In this document: positions 1-9,907 of the stretch, piece by piece | How positions within the stretch are numbered: the first letter of the stretch is position 1 | Layout: every line of letters starts with the position of its first letter | Translations under genes and position numbers: made by a program | Notes under the pieces: generated by a model | Told to the model about the DNA's origin: nothing | Databases searched by the model: none | The model's input: only the letters and a program-made list of their open reading frames with translations | NCBI GenBank assembly: GCA_021824565.1 | Contig: JAKAKL010000121.1 | Coordinates: 214,363 to 278,362, forward strand | Reading direction: 5' to 3' | DNA: 64,000 bases | Origin: Bacteroidota bacterium | GTDB lineage: Bacteria > Bacteroidota > Ignavibacteria > Ignavibacteriales > Ignavibacteriaceae

Positions 1-160
1 TCCATCAGCAATACATCAGGCTTCAGCTTCTCTATATTCTTCAGCATTAACTCGCATTTTATGTATGCGCCTATGCAACTGTAGCCTTCCGTACCATCTA
101 TCAGCATCTTCAAGCCTTCGCGTATGGTATCGTTATCTTCTACTACTATGACTTTAATTT
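1..160. repeat. Duplicated receiver-domain coding segment (second copy at 839-998)
   Basis: By eye, bases 1-160 align without gaps to 839-998 and differ at one position (127 versus 965). The similarity stops inside the first few codons of both genes and does not extend into the upstream flanks. The left extent is unknown because it is cut by the window. Confidence 0.85.
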
Positions 161-173
161 CTTTTTTGTCCAT
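1..173 (-). CDS. Response regulator receiver domain, partial (cut by window edge)
   Basis: This is the first 57 codons of a LuxR/NarL-type response regulator whose remainder lies left of the window. It starts at an ATG complementary to 171-173 and carries the receiver-domain opening with the acidic pocket VEDND, running up to the phosphoacceptor region LLMD at the edge. It is a near copy of the neighbouring complete regulator: 1-160 matches 839-998 with one visible mismatch, while the first codons and the upstream flanks differ. It is third in line after the sensor kinase and the complete regulator, so it probably belongs to the same signalling cluster. Output domain not visible. Confidence 0.85.
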   Translation of the reverse strand, partial: MDKKEIKVIVVEDNDTIREGLKMLIDGTEGYSCIGAYIKCELMLKNIEKLKPDVLLM

Positions 174-339
174 ATAATACAAATACTATCACAATCTCTT
201 ATAACAGCTTGCTTAATCTAAAGCAATTTAGATATTAAGGCTACTACATAAACAGAGGTTTTTTTGCTAAGTGTTTTACCGAAATAGTATTTAAAGCTAC
301 CTAAATGGGGGGAAGTAAGTGTTGAAGATAAATCAGTAA

Positions 340-1011
340 TTAAATAATACCTTCTTTAATGGCTTTGGCTACTGCCTCTGATTGTGAGTGTACGTGTAGT
401 TTCTTGTATATGTTCCTAAAGTGAAATCTCACCGTCTCTATGCTGATGAATAAGTTGTCTGCTATCGTCTTAAAACTATTTCCATCTACCAGTCCGCTTA
501 GTATCTCTTTCTCTCTCGACGTTAATATGCTTGCTGCTGTCTGCGATGAAATCTGTCTTCTCTGCTGAGGAAATCCATCTCTCTTTGAAAAAAATTCTAT
601 CACCTTCCTTGCTATATGTGAACTCATCGGTGCCCCTCCCTCATATGCCTCCCTTATCGCCTCCAGAAGCTTCGACGGCGGCGTCTTCTTTACTAAGTAC
701 CCGCTTGCTCCCGCACATAATGCCTCAAATATTAAATCGTTCTCTTCATAGACCGTTAATACCAATATCGTCAAATCCGGTAACAGGCGCTTTACTTGTT
801 TTATTCCTTCTATACCGTTCATTCCTGGAAGACCTATATCCATCAGCAATACATCAGGCTTCAGCTTCTCTATATTCTTCAGCATTAACTCGCATTTTAT
901 GTATGCGCCTATGCAACTGTAGCCTTCCGTACCATCTATCAGCATCTTCAAGCCTTCGCGTATGGCATCGTTATCTTCTACTACTATGACTTTAATCTTT
1001 TTTTCCTGCAT
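340..1011 (-). CDS. NarL/LuxR-family two-component response regulator
   Basis: A 223-residue cytoplasmic DNA-binding regulator with the usual two domains. The receiver domain (about 1-125) has acidic residues in VEDND, the phosphoacceptor Asp58 in LLMDIGLPGMNG and the conserved Lys in LVKKTPP. The C-terminal LuxR-type helix-turn-helix (about 160-223) begins LTSREKEIL and continues IADNLFISIETVRFH. It lies 42 bp downstream of the sensor kinase gene on the same strand and is very likely its phosphorylation partner. Its N-terminal coding sequence is nearly identical to the partial regulator at the window edge, which points to recent duplication or gene conversion. Target genes cannot be deduced. 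Confidence 0.95.
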   Translation of the reverse strand: MQEKKIKVIVVEDNDAIREGLKMLIDGTEGYSCIGAYIKCELMLKNIEKLKPDVLLMDIGLPGMNGIEGIKQVKRLLPDLTILVLTVYEENDLIFEALCAGASGYLVKKTPPSKLLEAIREAYEGGAPMSSHIARKVIEFFSKRDGFPQQRRQISSQTAASILTSREKEILSGLVDGNSFKTIADNLFISIETVRFHFRNIYKKLHVHSQSEAVAKAIKEGII

Positions 1012-1053
1012 GAGTAACTCTCAATAAAACTAGTTCTAATATACCCAATTATC

Positions 1054-4000
1054 TTAAGAAATATTGCCTATAAAATGCAAGGTTGTTCCTTCACCTATCT
1101 TTGAAGAGATTTTCAAGGAGCCGCCGATTCTTTTCGCTCTATTTTTTATATTTGAAAGACCATTTCCATTCGGAAGATTTTCAAAATCAAAGCCATCGCC
1201 GTTATCACGAAGAATCATTTCGAGTCTTTTGCCGCGCACAAATGCGTCCAAGGAAATTTCGCTGCACCCGCTGTGCCGTATACAGTTATTAATGCCTTCT
1301 TTAAAAATCAGGTAAAGATGCTGGCGATGTTCCATTGAAAGAGAAACTTTTTCAAGCGATTTCAGATTTTCCGATTTGAATGAAATACTTTTATATGATG
1401 ACAGTTCTGTGTAGGTATCGCGCAAGCGTAAAATTAAATCGTACAATGAATCGCGTTTAGGATTTACAAGCCAAACAATATCACTCATATTATCAATGAG
1501 GTTTCTCGACTTATCGCTTATCATTTTTAAGTTTCTTATTACATCGCCAGAATTATTTACCGGCTCAAGTTTTCTTGAGATTACTTCGCTGATAATAGAA
1601 ATTTCGGTTAAGCTTGAGCCAATGTTATCGTGAAGATCGGCGGCTAATTTTGTTCTGAATCTTTCTATGTTCAGAAGGTGTTTTACGCGGTAAGAGATTA
1701 AAAATATGATTACAATTATGCCTGCAAATACAGAGGATAAAATAAACCACCATGTCCGCCAGAATGGAGGAAGAATTATTATTTTAATTGATGCACCGTT
1801 TGTATTCCAGACGCCGTCGTTGTTAGAGCCTCTGACCATAAAAGTATATTTACCGGGGTCAAGATTTGTGTATGTTATAAAATTACGATTGCCGGAGCGG
1901 ACCCAGCCTTTATCGAACCCTTCCATCATATACGCATATTGATTTTTCCCGGGCGCGGTGTAATCAAGTGCGGCAAAATCAAACGAAAAAACATTCTGGC
2001 TGTATGATAGAGTAATTTCTTTTGTATATGTTATTGCTGTTTTTAAGGGAGAATTCTTATCATTAATCGATACAGGTTTATTAAAAATGTAAAAACCTGT
2101 TATAACAACGGGCGGGACAAACGGATTATCTTTTAATCTTGACGGATAAAATGCGTTGAAGCCGTTCGTACCGCCAAAAAATAATTCTCCGTTTTTGCTT
2201 TTCCAGGCAGCTCCCCAGAAAAATTGATTACCCTGCAGACCATCGCTCTCATAATAATTCCGGAAACTTTGTTTAGACGGATTAAATTTTGATAGCCCGT
2301 CATCGGTGCTAAGCCATAGATTTTTATTTTCATCTTCAAGGATGCCATAAATAATATTGCTGGCAAGTCCATCCTTTGCTGAATAATGAATGAACCGCGC
2401 TTTATCAGGCGATAAACTTTGCTGGTCTGCAGGCAGTTTATTCAGACCTCCGCCGTAAGTGCCAATCCATAGATTACCGTTTTTATCTTCATATATAGAA
2501 ATTATTCTATTGTCGCTTAGACTGAGCGAGTCATTATAAAGATGCTGATAGAGAGCAAACTTGTAATCGGGTCCGGAATAATCATTAGGATTTTTTGGTA
2601 AAGTAATTTTATTCAAGCCGCCCCAGGTTCCCACCCAGAGGGAGCCGTTTCTATCCTGGTAAATACATGACTGAACTTGATTATTGCTGATGCTGTTCGG
2701 GTTATTCGGATCATTTACAAAATGGACGAACCTATTATTTTGTTTATCAAATAAATCCAAGCCTGATTCGGTGCCTATCCAGAGCCTGCCGGAATTATCT
2801 TCAAGAATTGCCTGCACAATATTACTGCTTAATGTGTTGGTATCATTCGGATCGTGCATGTAGCGAATAAATCTTGCGGAAGAATTTTTACCGGAGCTGA
2901 TCATTTTATTTAATCCGCCGCGCCAGGTGCCGACCCAAAGGAATCCCTGCCTGTCCCTATAGATAGCCGACACTGAATTGTCGCTAAGGCTAAAATTATT
3001 TTCCGGATCATGAATGAAGTGAATAAATTTATTTGTTGAAATATCCAGCCTATTTAATCCGCCTCCCAAAGTGCCAATCCAAAGCGTGCCGGAATTATCC
3101 TGATAAAAAGAGCGAATGGTATTATAGCTTAGGCTGAAAGGATCGGAAGGATCGTGCTTGTACTGCATAAATCTCATTCTTTCTCGATCATACTTTGCGA
3201 TTCCTCTTTCGGCTGTACCAATCCAAACAATTCCAGTGCGGTCTTCAAACAATGAAATAATATTATTATTAACAATGCTGAAGTCAGGAATATATCTTTT
3301 GTCGATTAAATTTCTTTCTGAACTATTCAGCAAGAAAACTCCGCCTCCGGTTCCAACCCAAATTTTCCCTGTCTTGTCTTCCATTATAGAATTTATCATA
3401 CTAAAACTATGATTATTCAACATGGCTTTATTATCTAATATTTTTGAGAAAGAATTTTTCTGCGGATTGAATTTATTTAAGCCTATAAGAGTGCCAGCCC
3501 ATAGATTACCATTTTTATCTTCGCAAAGAGAAAGCACCTCATCGTTGCTCAAACTATTCGGATCGTTTGGACTATGATTATAATGATAAAACTTTCCTGT
3601 TCTAACATCGAATTTATTTAATCCTCCTCCTTCCGTGCCTATCCACAGATAGCCATTTCTATCTTCAATTACAGCTCTAATGTTGTTGCTGCTAATACTG
3701 AACGGATTTTTAGGATCATTTTTATAAACAGTAAAATTTTGTTTGGCGCGGTTGAACCTGCATAAACCTTCGCTGTTTGTACCGACCCAAAGATTTCCTT
3801 CGCGGTCTTCATAAAGACATGTTACATTATTATCGCTCAGGCTTGTAGGATCAGACGGATTATTTTTATAAATAGTAAAGTTTTGCCTGCCGCGATTGAA
3901 CCTGCATAAGCCTCCGTTGTTGGTACCGACCCAGATTATCCCGTTATGATCTTCAATAACCGTCCAAATAAAATTATCCGGAATTGATTTGGGGTCGCCG

Positions 4001-4272
4001 GGATCATTTTTAAACACAGTAAAGTTGTAGCCGTCGTAGCGATCTAAGCCGTCTTCAGTAGCAAACCACATGAAGCCTTCATTGTCCTGTAGAATGCCAT
4101 GTATAGTATTCTGCGAAAGACCTCTATCTGTAGAGATAAAATCAAAGTTTAAATCACGCGATTGGGCTTTAATATTTTCGCGCGGGAAAAAAACGATGAG
4201 CACAAATAAAGTATTCAGCAGTAAATGGAATGTTAATTTTTTATTTTTCAAAGAAAGTACATTTTCTATCAT
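1054..4272 (-). CDS. Reg_prop/Y_Y_Y sensor histidine kinase (HisKA_3 type)
   Basis: A 1072-residue membrane sensor. An N-terminal hydrophobic segment (about 12-30) acts as signal or anchor. It is followed by a long periplasmic region of about fourteen Reg_prop blades with recurring G-x-LW-x-GT signatures, consistent with two seven-bladed propellers. A Y_Y_Y domain follows (about 745-825, ending in a TNLDPGKYTF motif), then one membrane helix (about 838-860). The cytoplasmic kinase core is of the HisKA_3 class, with phosphoacceptor His881 in LAADLHDNIGSS, N-box around Asn995 and the DNGDGF loop. In Bacteroidota such proteins usually sense glycans or other periplasmic ligands; the ligand here is unknown. 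Two LuxR-type regulators follow directly. Unlike many hybrid relatives, no receiver or AraC domain is fused. Confidence 0.95.
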   Translation of the reverse strand: MIENVLSLKNKKLTFHLLLNTLFVLIVFFPRENIKAQSRDLNFDFISTDRGLSQNTIHGILQDNEGFMWFATEDGLDRYDGYNFTVFKNDPGDPKSIPDNFIWTVIEDHNGIIWVGTNNGGLCRFNRGRQNFTIYKNNPSDPTSLSDNNVTCLYEDREGNLWVGTNSEGLCRFNRAKQNFTVYKNDPKNPFSISSNNIRAVIEDRNGYLWIGTEGGGLNKFDVRTGKFYHYNHSPNDPNSLSNDEVLSLCEDKNGNLWAGTLIGLNKFNPQKNSFSKILDNKAMLNNHSFSMINSIMEDKTGKIWVGTGGGVFLLNSSERNLIDKRYIPDFSIVNNNIISLFEDRTGIVWIGTAERGIAKYDRERMRFMQYKHDPSDPFSLSYNTIRSFYQDNSGTLWIGTLGGGLNRLDISTNKFIHFIHDPENNFSLSDNSVSAIYRDRQGFLWVGTWRGGLNKMISSGKNSSARFIRYMHDPNDTNTLSSNIVQAILEDNSGRLWIGTESGLDLFDKQNNRFVHFVNDPNNPNSISNNQVQSCIYQDRNGSLWVGTWGGLNKITLPKNPNDYSGPDYKFALYQHLYNDSLSLSDNRIISIYEDKNGNLWIGTYGGGLNKLPADQQSLSPDKARFIHYSAKDGLASNIIYGILEDENKNLWLSTDDGLSKFNPSKQSFRNYYESDGLQGNQFFWGAAWKSKNGELFFGGTNGFNAFYPSRLKDNPFVPPVVITGFYIFNKPVSINDKNSPLKTAITYTKEITLSYSQNVFSFDFAALDYTAPGKNQYAYMMEGFDKGWVRSGNRNFITYTNLDPGKYTFMVRGSNNDGVWNTNGASIKIIILPPFWRTWWFILSSVFAGIIVIIFLISYRVKHLLNIERFRTKLAADLHDNIGSSLTEISIISEVISRKLEPVNNSGDVIRNLKMISDKSRNLIDNMSDIVWLVNPKRDSLYDLILRLRDTYTELSSYKSISFKSENLKSLEKVSLSMEHRQHLYLIFKEGINNCIRHSGCSEISLDAFVRGKRLEMILRDNGDGFDFENLPNGNGLSNIKNRAKRIGGSLKISSKIGEGTTLHFIGNIS

Positions 4273-4511
4273 ACTAAGCTTTTGGTTCTGAAGAATAAAG
4301 TATAAGCTTTTCCAGCGTTAAAAGTTTTAGAAACTAAGTTAAAATTGCTATTTCTAAATTCTAAAATCAACTTTAAAATTATTATTTGAAATATATTTCC
4401 CCCTGATAATTAAAGTATATGTATGACTAATTTTTGTAAGTATTTGAAAATAAAATAACCTTTATGTATGTTGGAAACAAATTATTTTCAAAAAAATTTT
4501 TAATTAAAAAT

Positions 4512-5279
4512 ATGTGCCTGCTTCTAATTTCCTATAGAAATCATCCTAAATATAAATTGATCGTTGCAGCAAACCGGGATGAATTTTATAAACGCCCTGC
4601 TTTATCTGCGCATTTCTGGGAAGATGAAAACGTATTGCTCGCCGGAAAAGATTTGGAAGCTGGAGGAACATGGCTGGGATTAACAACTCAGGGCAGGTTT
4701 TCTGCGATAACAAATTACCGCGATATGAAAAATTTAAAGTTAAATGCGCCGACACGCGGCAAAATAGTTACAGACTTTCTTCTGAATAATATTTCTGAAT
4801 CAAAATTTGCTGATGTATTAAAAACGAAAGCGGATTTATATAACGGCTATAATTTAATCTTCGGAGCCATAGAAAGCTTGTATTATTTTTCAAATCAAAC
4901 TAAGAAGAGAACAAAGCTTGTCCCGGGCATCTACGGTTTAAGCAATCATCTTTTGGACACGCCCTGGTATAAAGTTGAACGAAGCAAAAAATCTTTTGCC
5001 AAAGCATTAAACAGCAAAGAAATTTCAGATAAAACTCTTTTTAATATTCTCTCAGACACTTCAATTCCGCCTGACGATTTATTGCCTCAAACCGGATTGA
5101 AATTAGGAATCGAACGGGCTGTTTCCCCGGTCTTTGTCGCCGCTCCTAATTACGGGACGAGATCATCAACTGTAATTTTAATCGACAAAAAAAATAACGT
5201 ACGATTTATTGAAAAATCATTAATTACTTCAAACGGAAAGTGGGTAAAATCTTCATACGAATTTGAACTGGAAAAATAG
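4512..5279 (+). CDS. NRDE (TANGO2-like) family protein
   Basis: A 255-residue protein beginning MCLLLISYRNHP, with the family hallmark ANRDEF at about 20-25 and the following GGTWLG segment. These identify the NRDE/TANGO2 family (PF05742), whose biochemical role is not settled; animal TANGO2 is linked to lipid and haem handling. I place the start at 4512 rather than the in-frame ATG at 4464, because family members begin with Met-Cys and the extra 16 residues are not family-like. The gene is followed after 77 bp by the formiminotransferase gene on the same strand. No signal peptide or membrane segment is evident. Confidence 0.85.
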   Translation: MCLLLISYRNHPKYKLIVAANRDEFYKRPALSAHFWEDENVLLAGKDLEAGGTWLGLTTQGRFSAITNYRDMKNLKLNAPTRGKIVTDFLLNNISESKFADVLKTKADLYNGYNLIFGAIESLYYFSNQTKKRTKLVPGIYGLSNHLLDTPWYKVERSKKSFAKALNSKEISDKTLFNILSDTSIPPDDLLPQTGLKLGIERAVSPVFVAAPNYGTRSSTVILIDKKNNVRFIEKSLITSNGKWVKSSYEFELEK

Positions 5280-5356
5280 ATTTTACGCTTTCTTAGGGTT
5301 CATACTTATTGTAATATTCTTTATCTTTATATGAAAAATTTTCAACGGACTAATAA

Positions 5357-6373
5357 ATGAAAATAATTGAATGTGTACCGAATTTCAGCGAAGGAAAGAA
5401 CGAAGAAATCTTCGATGAAATGAAACACGCTTTAGACGGAATTAAAAATTGCAAGATGCTCAGCCTTGAGCCTGACGGCGATTATAACCGCGTAGTTGTT
5501 ACACTTGCAGGCAGTGATAAAGGAATTCTGCACGGAGCCTTGGCAACGAGTCTTGCAGCAGCTAAGAATATCGACATGCGAGCTCATAAAGGCGAGCACC
5601 CGCGGCTCGGCGCTATCGACGTAGTTCCTTTTGTACCTATAAAAAATGCGACTATGGAAGACTGCGTTAGAATTTCGGAAACTTACGCCGAAACAATTTC
5701 AGAAAAATTAAACATACCGGTTTATTTGTACGAAGCCGCTGCAAGAAAATCTGCAAGAAAAAATCTTTCGGACATCCGCAAAGGCGAGTATGAAGCGCTC
5801 GAAGAAAAATTAAAAGACCCGGAATGGATGCCGGATTACGGCACAAACACATTCAATCCTAAGCTTGGCGCAATAGTTACAGGAGCAAGATTTTTTTTAA
5901 TAGCGTATAACGTAAACATAAAATCACACGACGTAAAATATGCAAAAGAAATCGGTGAGATGTTGAGAGAATCCGGCTATGCAAAACGCGATGAATCCGG
6001 CAAAGTAATCAAAGTAAATGGAGAGACAGTTAAAATTCCGGGGAGACTGAAATCAGTAAAAGCCATGGGCGTTTCGCTTGAGAAACTCCACACAACTCAG
6101 GTTTCAATGAATCTTACAAATTACAACATAACTCCGCTTCACACAGCATTTGAAGAAGTGAAGAAAGAAGCATCGAGGCTTGGCGTAGAAATAAACGGAA
6201 GTGAAATTGTCGGATTGGTTCCTCTGGAAGCTTTGATACAAACGGGAAAGTTTTATGCAGACGGGAAAAATTACGATGAGAAATCTTTAGTCGATCTTGC
6301 AATAGAAAAATTAGGATTAAACTCGATCAATTATTTCAACAAGAACGAAAAGATAATAGACTACATGATATGA
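5357..6373 (+). CDS. ftcD: Glutamate formimidoyltransferase (FtcD N-terminal-type, stand-alone)
   Basis: A 338-residue enzyme that transfers a formimino group between formiminoglutamate and tetrahydrofolate in histidine breakdown and one-carbon metabolism. It opens with the family signature MKIIECVPNFSEG, followed by VTLAGS and the folate-site stretch HKGEHPRLGAIDVVPF (about 75-95). The length matches the stand-alone transferase; the cyclodeaminase half is encoded separately 90 bp downstream. No other histidine-utilisation genes (hutH, hutU, hutI) are seen nearby, so the substrate route is inferred from family only. The start at 5357 is the only sensible one given the conserved N-terminus. 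Confidence 0.93.
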   Translation: MKIIECVPNFSEGKNEEIFDEMKHALDGIKNCKMLSLEPDGDYNRVVVTLAGSDKGILHGALATSLAAAKNIDMRAHKGEHPRLGAIDVVPFVPIKNATMEDCVRISETYAETISEKLNIPVYLYEAAARKSARKNLSDIRKGEYEALEEKLKDPEWMPDYGTNTFNPKLGAIVTGARFFLIAYNVNIKSHDVKYAKEIGEMLRESGYAKRDESGKVIKVNGETVKIPGRLKSVKAMGVSLEKLHTTQVSMNLTNYNITPLHTAFEEVKKEASRLGVEINGSEIVGLVPLEALIQTGKFYADGKNYDEKSLVDLAIEKLGLNSINYFNKNEKIIDYMI

Positions 6374-6463
6374 GCGCCTCGCAAATTAGATTTCATCAGC
6401 CAAAAGCAAATGAGGTTTTAATTTCTACAACTAAAATTTGAAAGGAAGAGAGGAATTAATTTA

Positions 6464-7096
6464 ATGGACACAAAAAAAACTTTACAAAATTATTTAGACG
6501 AGTTATCATCAGGCTCGCCTACGCCGGGCGGCGGAAACGTGGCTGCTCTTTGCGGAACGCTGGCAAGCAGCCTCGGCATTATGGTCTGCAATTTAACAAT
6601 CGGCAAAAAAAAATATTTAGACTTTGAGGCTGAAGCTAATAGGATCAAAGAAAAATTAACTTCATTCAAAAATGATTTTATAGAATTCGCGCGGAAGGAC
6701 AACGAAGCTTTTGATAAAGTAATGGAAGCGTTCAAGCTTCCGAAGAATAATGAAGCGGAAATAAATTCGCGCAGCGAAAAAATTCAAAGCGCAACTTTGG
6801 AAGCGGCAATGGTGCCCGCGGAAGTTTTAAGAAAGTGCAATGAAGTTATTCCGTTAATAAAAATAATTTCTGAAAAAGGAAATCAAAATTCGCTTTCGGA
6901 TGCGGGAGTGGCAGCCTCATTAATTTCATCCTCAGCGGAAGGCGCTTACTTAAACGTCTTGATAAATTGCACAAGCCTTACAAACCAAATAACTGCGCGC
7001 GAGGTGCTTAAGACAAACGAAATTATTTACCGCGAAGTAAAAGAAAAATCTGCGGAAATTATATCGACAATAATTAAAAGGATGAGCAGCCAGTAA
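6464..7096 (+). CDS. fchA: Formimidoyl-THF cyclodeaminase / methenyl-THF cyclohydrolase family
   Basis: A 210-residue helical folate enzyme of the FTCD_C family. It shows the signature SGSPTPGGGNVAAL near residues 16-29, followed by helices with LASSLGIMVCNLTIG, and late in the protein SDAGVAASLI. It would convert formimino-THF to methenyl-THF plus ammonia, or act as methenyl-THF cyclohydrolase. It sits just downstream of the transferase gene, so the two halves that are fused in mammalian FTCD are here neighbouring genes, probably one transcript. The exact reaction (cyclodeaminase or cyclohydrolase) cannot be told from the sequence. Confidence 0.9.
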   Translation: MDTKKTLQNYLDELSSGSPTPGGGNVAALCGTLASSLGIMVCNLTIGKKKYLDFEAEANRIKEKLTSFKNDFIEFARKDNEAFDKVMEAFKLPKNNEAEINSRSEKIQSATLEAAMVPAEVLRKCNEVIPLIKIISEKGNQNSLSDAGVAASLISSSAEGAYLNVLINCTSLTNQITAREVLKTNEIIYREVKEKSAEIISTIIKRMSSQ

Positions 7097-7334
7097 ACTA
7101 TTACGATAAATTATTCCTTCCTTTGCAAAACCTTGCAATCTTTTTCTATTATTCTCTGTCAATAATTTTTATTATTTCGTACATTTGGACTTCAAAAACT
7201 AACGGCACTTAAAATTCTCGAACTTGAACTTAACCCATGCCATCTGTTATAGTTCAAGATCAAGTGTAAGTTTAAGTATTGAAATTGATAAAGCAGATTT
7301 TATTCAGTAATAATTGTAATTCATAGAGGCGAAG

Positions 7335-9017
7335 ATGAAAGAAAATTTAAATAAATACAGCCGAAGATTGACGCAAACGCGCTCGCAAGTCGGCTCACAG
7401 GCAATGCTGCACGGCATTGGTTTAACAGATGATGATTTTAAGAAAGCGCAGGTAGGCATTGCAAGTATGGGCTGGGAAGGAAATACCTGCAACATGCATT
7501 TAAATGATCTTGCAAAGGTGGCAAAGAAAGGAGTAAACGACAGCGGACTTGTAGGATTAATATTTCATACAATCGGTGTTAGCGACGGAATCGCTATGGG
7601 CACAGAAGGGATGAAATATTCTCTTCCCTCAAGAGATATAATTGCCGATTCAATCGAAACAGTAATGGGCGCACAATGGTATGATTCTCTTATTGCAATT
7701 CCAGGCTGTGATAAAAACATGCCTGGCTCCATAATGGCTATGGCGCGATTAAACAGACCAAGCATTATGATTTACGGCGGAACGATAAGAGCCGGTTTTT
7801 TTAAGGGAAAGAAATTAGATGTGGTTTCAGCTTTTGAAGCTTATGGTCAATATCTTTCAAAGGAATTTACAGTGACAGATCTAGAAAACGTACTGCATCA
7901 TGCATGCCCGGGCGCGGGAGCATGCGGAGGAATGTACACGGCAAACACAATGGCGTCTGCAATTGAAACTATGGGAATGAGCCTGCCATACAGTTCTTCA
8001 TGCCCGGCAAACAGTGATCAAAAAGTAAAAGAATGTTACGACGCAGGCAAAGCAATTCTAAAAATTATGGAACTTGATTTGAAACCGCGCGACATTATGA
8101 CTAAGAAGGCGTTCGAAAATGCAATCACCGTTGTAATAGCGCTGGGCGGCTCAACAAACGCCGCGCTTCACTTAATTGCCATGGCAAAAGCCGCAGGCGT
8201 AAAATTATCTTTAAAAGATTTCCAGGATATTTCCGACCGGACTCCATATCTTGCCGACTTGAAGCCGAGCGGGAAATATGTAATGGAAGATTTGTATGAA
8301 ATCGGCGGCGTTCCGGCTGTGCAGAAATTATTATTGAATGAAGGTCTGCTAGATGGAAATTGCATTACCGTTACGGGAAAAACTTTGGGTGAAAATATTG
8401 AAAGCCTTGAAGGATTGAAGGAAGGACAAAAAATTATTTTCCCATTAAGTAATCCGATTAAGAAAACCGGTCATCTTCAAATTCTTTACGGCAATCTTGC
8501 AGAAGAAGGAGCCGTTGCTAAAATTACCGGCAAGGAAGGATTAAAATTTTCAGGCCCGGCAAAAGTTTACAACTCTGAAGAAGAAACTTTGCGCGCAATT
8601 GAGAACAAAGAAATATCGCACGGCGATGTAATTGTAATTCGGTATGAGGGACCGAAAGGCGGACCGGGAATGCGCGAAATGCTTGAGGTAACCGCCGCAC
8701 TTATGGGCGCGGGTTTAGGCAAGAGCGTTGCGTTAATTACCGACGGAAGATTCTCAGGCGGAACGCACGGGTTCGTAGTCGGGCATATAACACCCGAAGC
8801 GCAGGTCGGCGGCAATCTTGCTCTTGTAGAAAACGGAGACGTAATAACTATTGACGCTGAGAAGAATATGTTAAATGTTGATATGGATTCTAAAACTTTA
8901 GATGAACGAAGGAAAAAATGGCAGCAGCCTAAATTTAAAGCTGACAGTGGAATATTATTTAAGTATATTAAGAATGTTTCTTCCGCTTCAGAAGGATGCG
9001 TTACAGATGAGTTCTAA
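7335..9017 (+). CDS. ilvD: Dihydroxy-acid dehydratase
   Basis: A 560-residue iron-sulphur dehydratase that converts 2,3-dihydroxy-isovalerate or -methylvalerate to 2-keto acids in branched-chain amino acid synthesis. Family marks visible are the cluster cysteines in GCDKNMPG (about 123) and the [13 protein letters not shown] block (about 195), the [10 protein letters not shown] stretch, and near the C-terminus [16 protein letters not shown]. Length is standard. It stands alone: no ilvB, ilvC, ilvE or leu genes lie within the window. Upstream 7097-7334 holds no gene, and I saw no attenuator-like leader peptide or T-box in it. Confidence 0.97.
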   Translation: MKENLNKYSRRLTQTRSQVGSQAMLHGIGLTDDDFKKAQVGIASMGWEGNTCNMHLNDLAKVAKKGVNDSGLVGLIFHTIGVSDGIAMGTEGMKYSLPSRDIIADSIETVMGAQWYDSLIAIPGCDKNMPGSIMAMARLNRPSIMIYGGTIRAGFFKGKKLDVVSAFEAYGQYLSKEFTVTDLENVLHHACPGAGACGGMYTANTMASAIETMGMSLPYSSSCPANSDQKVKECYDAGKAILKIMELDLKPRDIMTKKAFENAITVVIALGGSTNAALHLIAMAKAAGVKLSLKDFQDISDRTPYLADLKPSGKYVMEDLYEIGGVPAVQKLLLNEGLLDGNCITVTGKTLGENIESLEGLKEGQKIIFPLSNPIKKTGHLQILYGNLAEEGAVAKITGKEGLKFSGPAKVYNSEEETLRAIENKEISHGDVIVIRYEGPKGGPGMREMLEVTAALMGAGLGKSVALITDGRFSGGTHGFVVGHITPEAQVGGNLALVENGDVITIDAEKNMLNVDMDSKTLDERRKKWQQPKFKADSGILFKYIKNVSSASEGCVTDEF

Positions 9018-9138
9018 ATAATAAAGAATTTTATCAGCTTAGTAAGATTTTCTTAGCGAAAAGGTCTTTTTTCATATTAAAATATTTTCTTTTTATTTGA
9101 AATTTTTTTTTCACTATTTCAAAACCAAAGGAGGAAGT

Positions 9139-9660
9139 ATGAGCAATGCTGGTAAACTCTTAATCATATTAGTTGTAATTATAATTGCCGCAATTCTGAT
9201 TACAATAAATGTCGGCGACAGCAGTAAGAAAAAAAGCACTAAATTTGTCGAGGCAAATAAATTATCTCTTATTAAAGCGGACGAGGATTTTTATACCGCT
9301 TCAACTATATACGGTACCGGAAGAGCGTTTATAGATTTTGCCGATGACAGCGTAATTCTACTTAGACAACAACATTTTCCAATCACAGGCAAAAGTGAAT
9401 TAACAAAGCTATATCTTAATCATGACACCGATAAAACCACGCTGCAATGGAAACCAATAAAGGCAGAAGTTTCGCCTGACGGACAATTAGGATATACAAT
9501 AGGAAATTGGACATATACTGGACGCGATGAACATGGTATCCCTGCAAATCAATACGGCAATTATATAACTATCTGGAAAAAACAAGCAGATGGAAAATGG
9601 AAGTATGTACTTGACGGAGGGAATTCAACTCCGCCGCCTGATTCAGCAAAATTAAATTAA
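9139..9660 (+). CDS. Membrane-anchored DUF4440/SnoaL-like protein
   Basis: About 173 residues: one N-terminal hydrophobic helix (LLIILVVIIIAAILI) followed by an NTF2-like fold domain typical of DUF4440/YybH proteins (opening SLIKADEDFYTAS, ending in ITIWKKQADGKWKYVLDGG). The start at 9139 is chosen because a strong ribosome site, AAAGGAGG at 9127-9134, precedes it; the in-frame ATG at 9097 lacks one. The domain is probably extracytoplasmic, tethered by the helix. Such domains often bind small ligands or form dimers; no catalytic assignment is possible. Confidence 0.8.
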   Translation: MSNAGKLLIILVVIIIAAILITINVGDSSKKKSTKFVEANKLSLIKADEDFYTASTIYGTGRAFIDFADDSVILLRQQHFPITGKSELTKLYLNHDTDKTTLQWKPIKAEVSPDGQLGYTIGNWTYTGRDEHGIPANQYGNYITIWKKQADGKWKYVLDGGNSTPPPDSAKLN

Positions 9661-9667
9661 GCTCAAG

Positions 9668-9907
9668 CTATTTATCTTCAAGCCCGAGAATATCCATCAG
9701 ACGGTTGTGCATTGCCGGATTAAATTCGAGATTGTATAGTTTATAAAATTCGATTGTCTTTTCAACAGAGTTAAAATACTGGCGGCAGTCCTTGCATTCA
9801 TCAAGATGGTTCTTTATAGCTATACACTTCGGAGAGTCAAGTTCTTCTCCAAGACTATCGCAAATATGGCTCATTACTTCTTTACAAGTAACATTATTTT
9901 CTTTCAT
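9668..9907 (-). CDS. Short zinc-finger anti-sigma factor
   Basis: A 79-residue protein with a ZAS-type zinc motif: Cys8, then H-x3-C-x2-C in HLDECKDC (about 30-37). There is no transmembrane segment, so it resembles soluble zinc anti-sigma factors of the RsrA/ChrR class rather than membrane-bound ones. Its start overlaps the end of the ECF sigma gene by four bases (9904-9907), the usual translationally coupled sigma/anti-sigma arrangement, and it probably holds that sigma factor inactive. The signal it responds to is unknown. Confidence 0.85.
   Translation of the reverse strand: MKENNVTCKEVMSHICDSLGEELDSPKCIAIKNHLDECKDCRQYFNSVEKTIEFYKLYNLEFNPAMHNRLMDILGLEDK

Noticed and set aside
531-989. 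152-codon plus-strand frame opposite the response regulator
   Set aside because: Antisense shadow of a gene with clear receiver and LuxR motifs.
7097-7334. Attenuator or T-box leader before ilvD
   Set aside because: I found no leader peptide, terminator/antiterminator pair or T-box sequence in this spacer.
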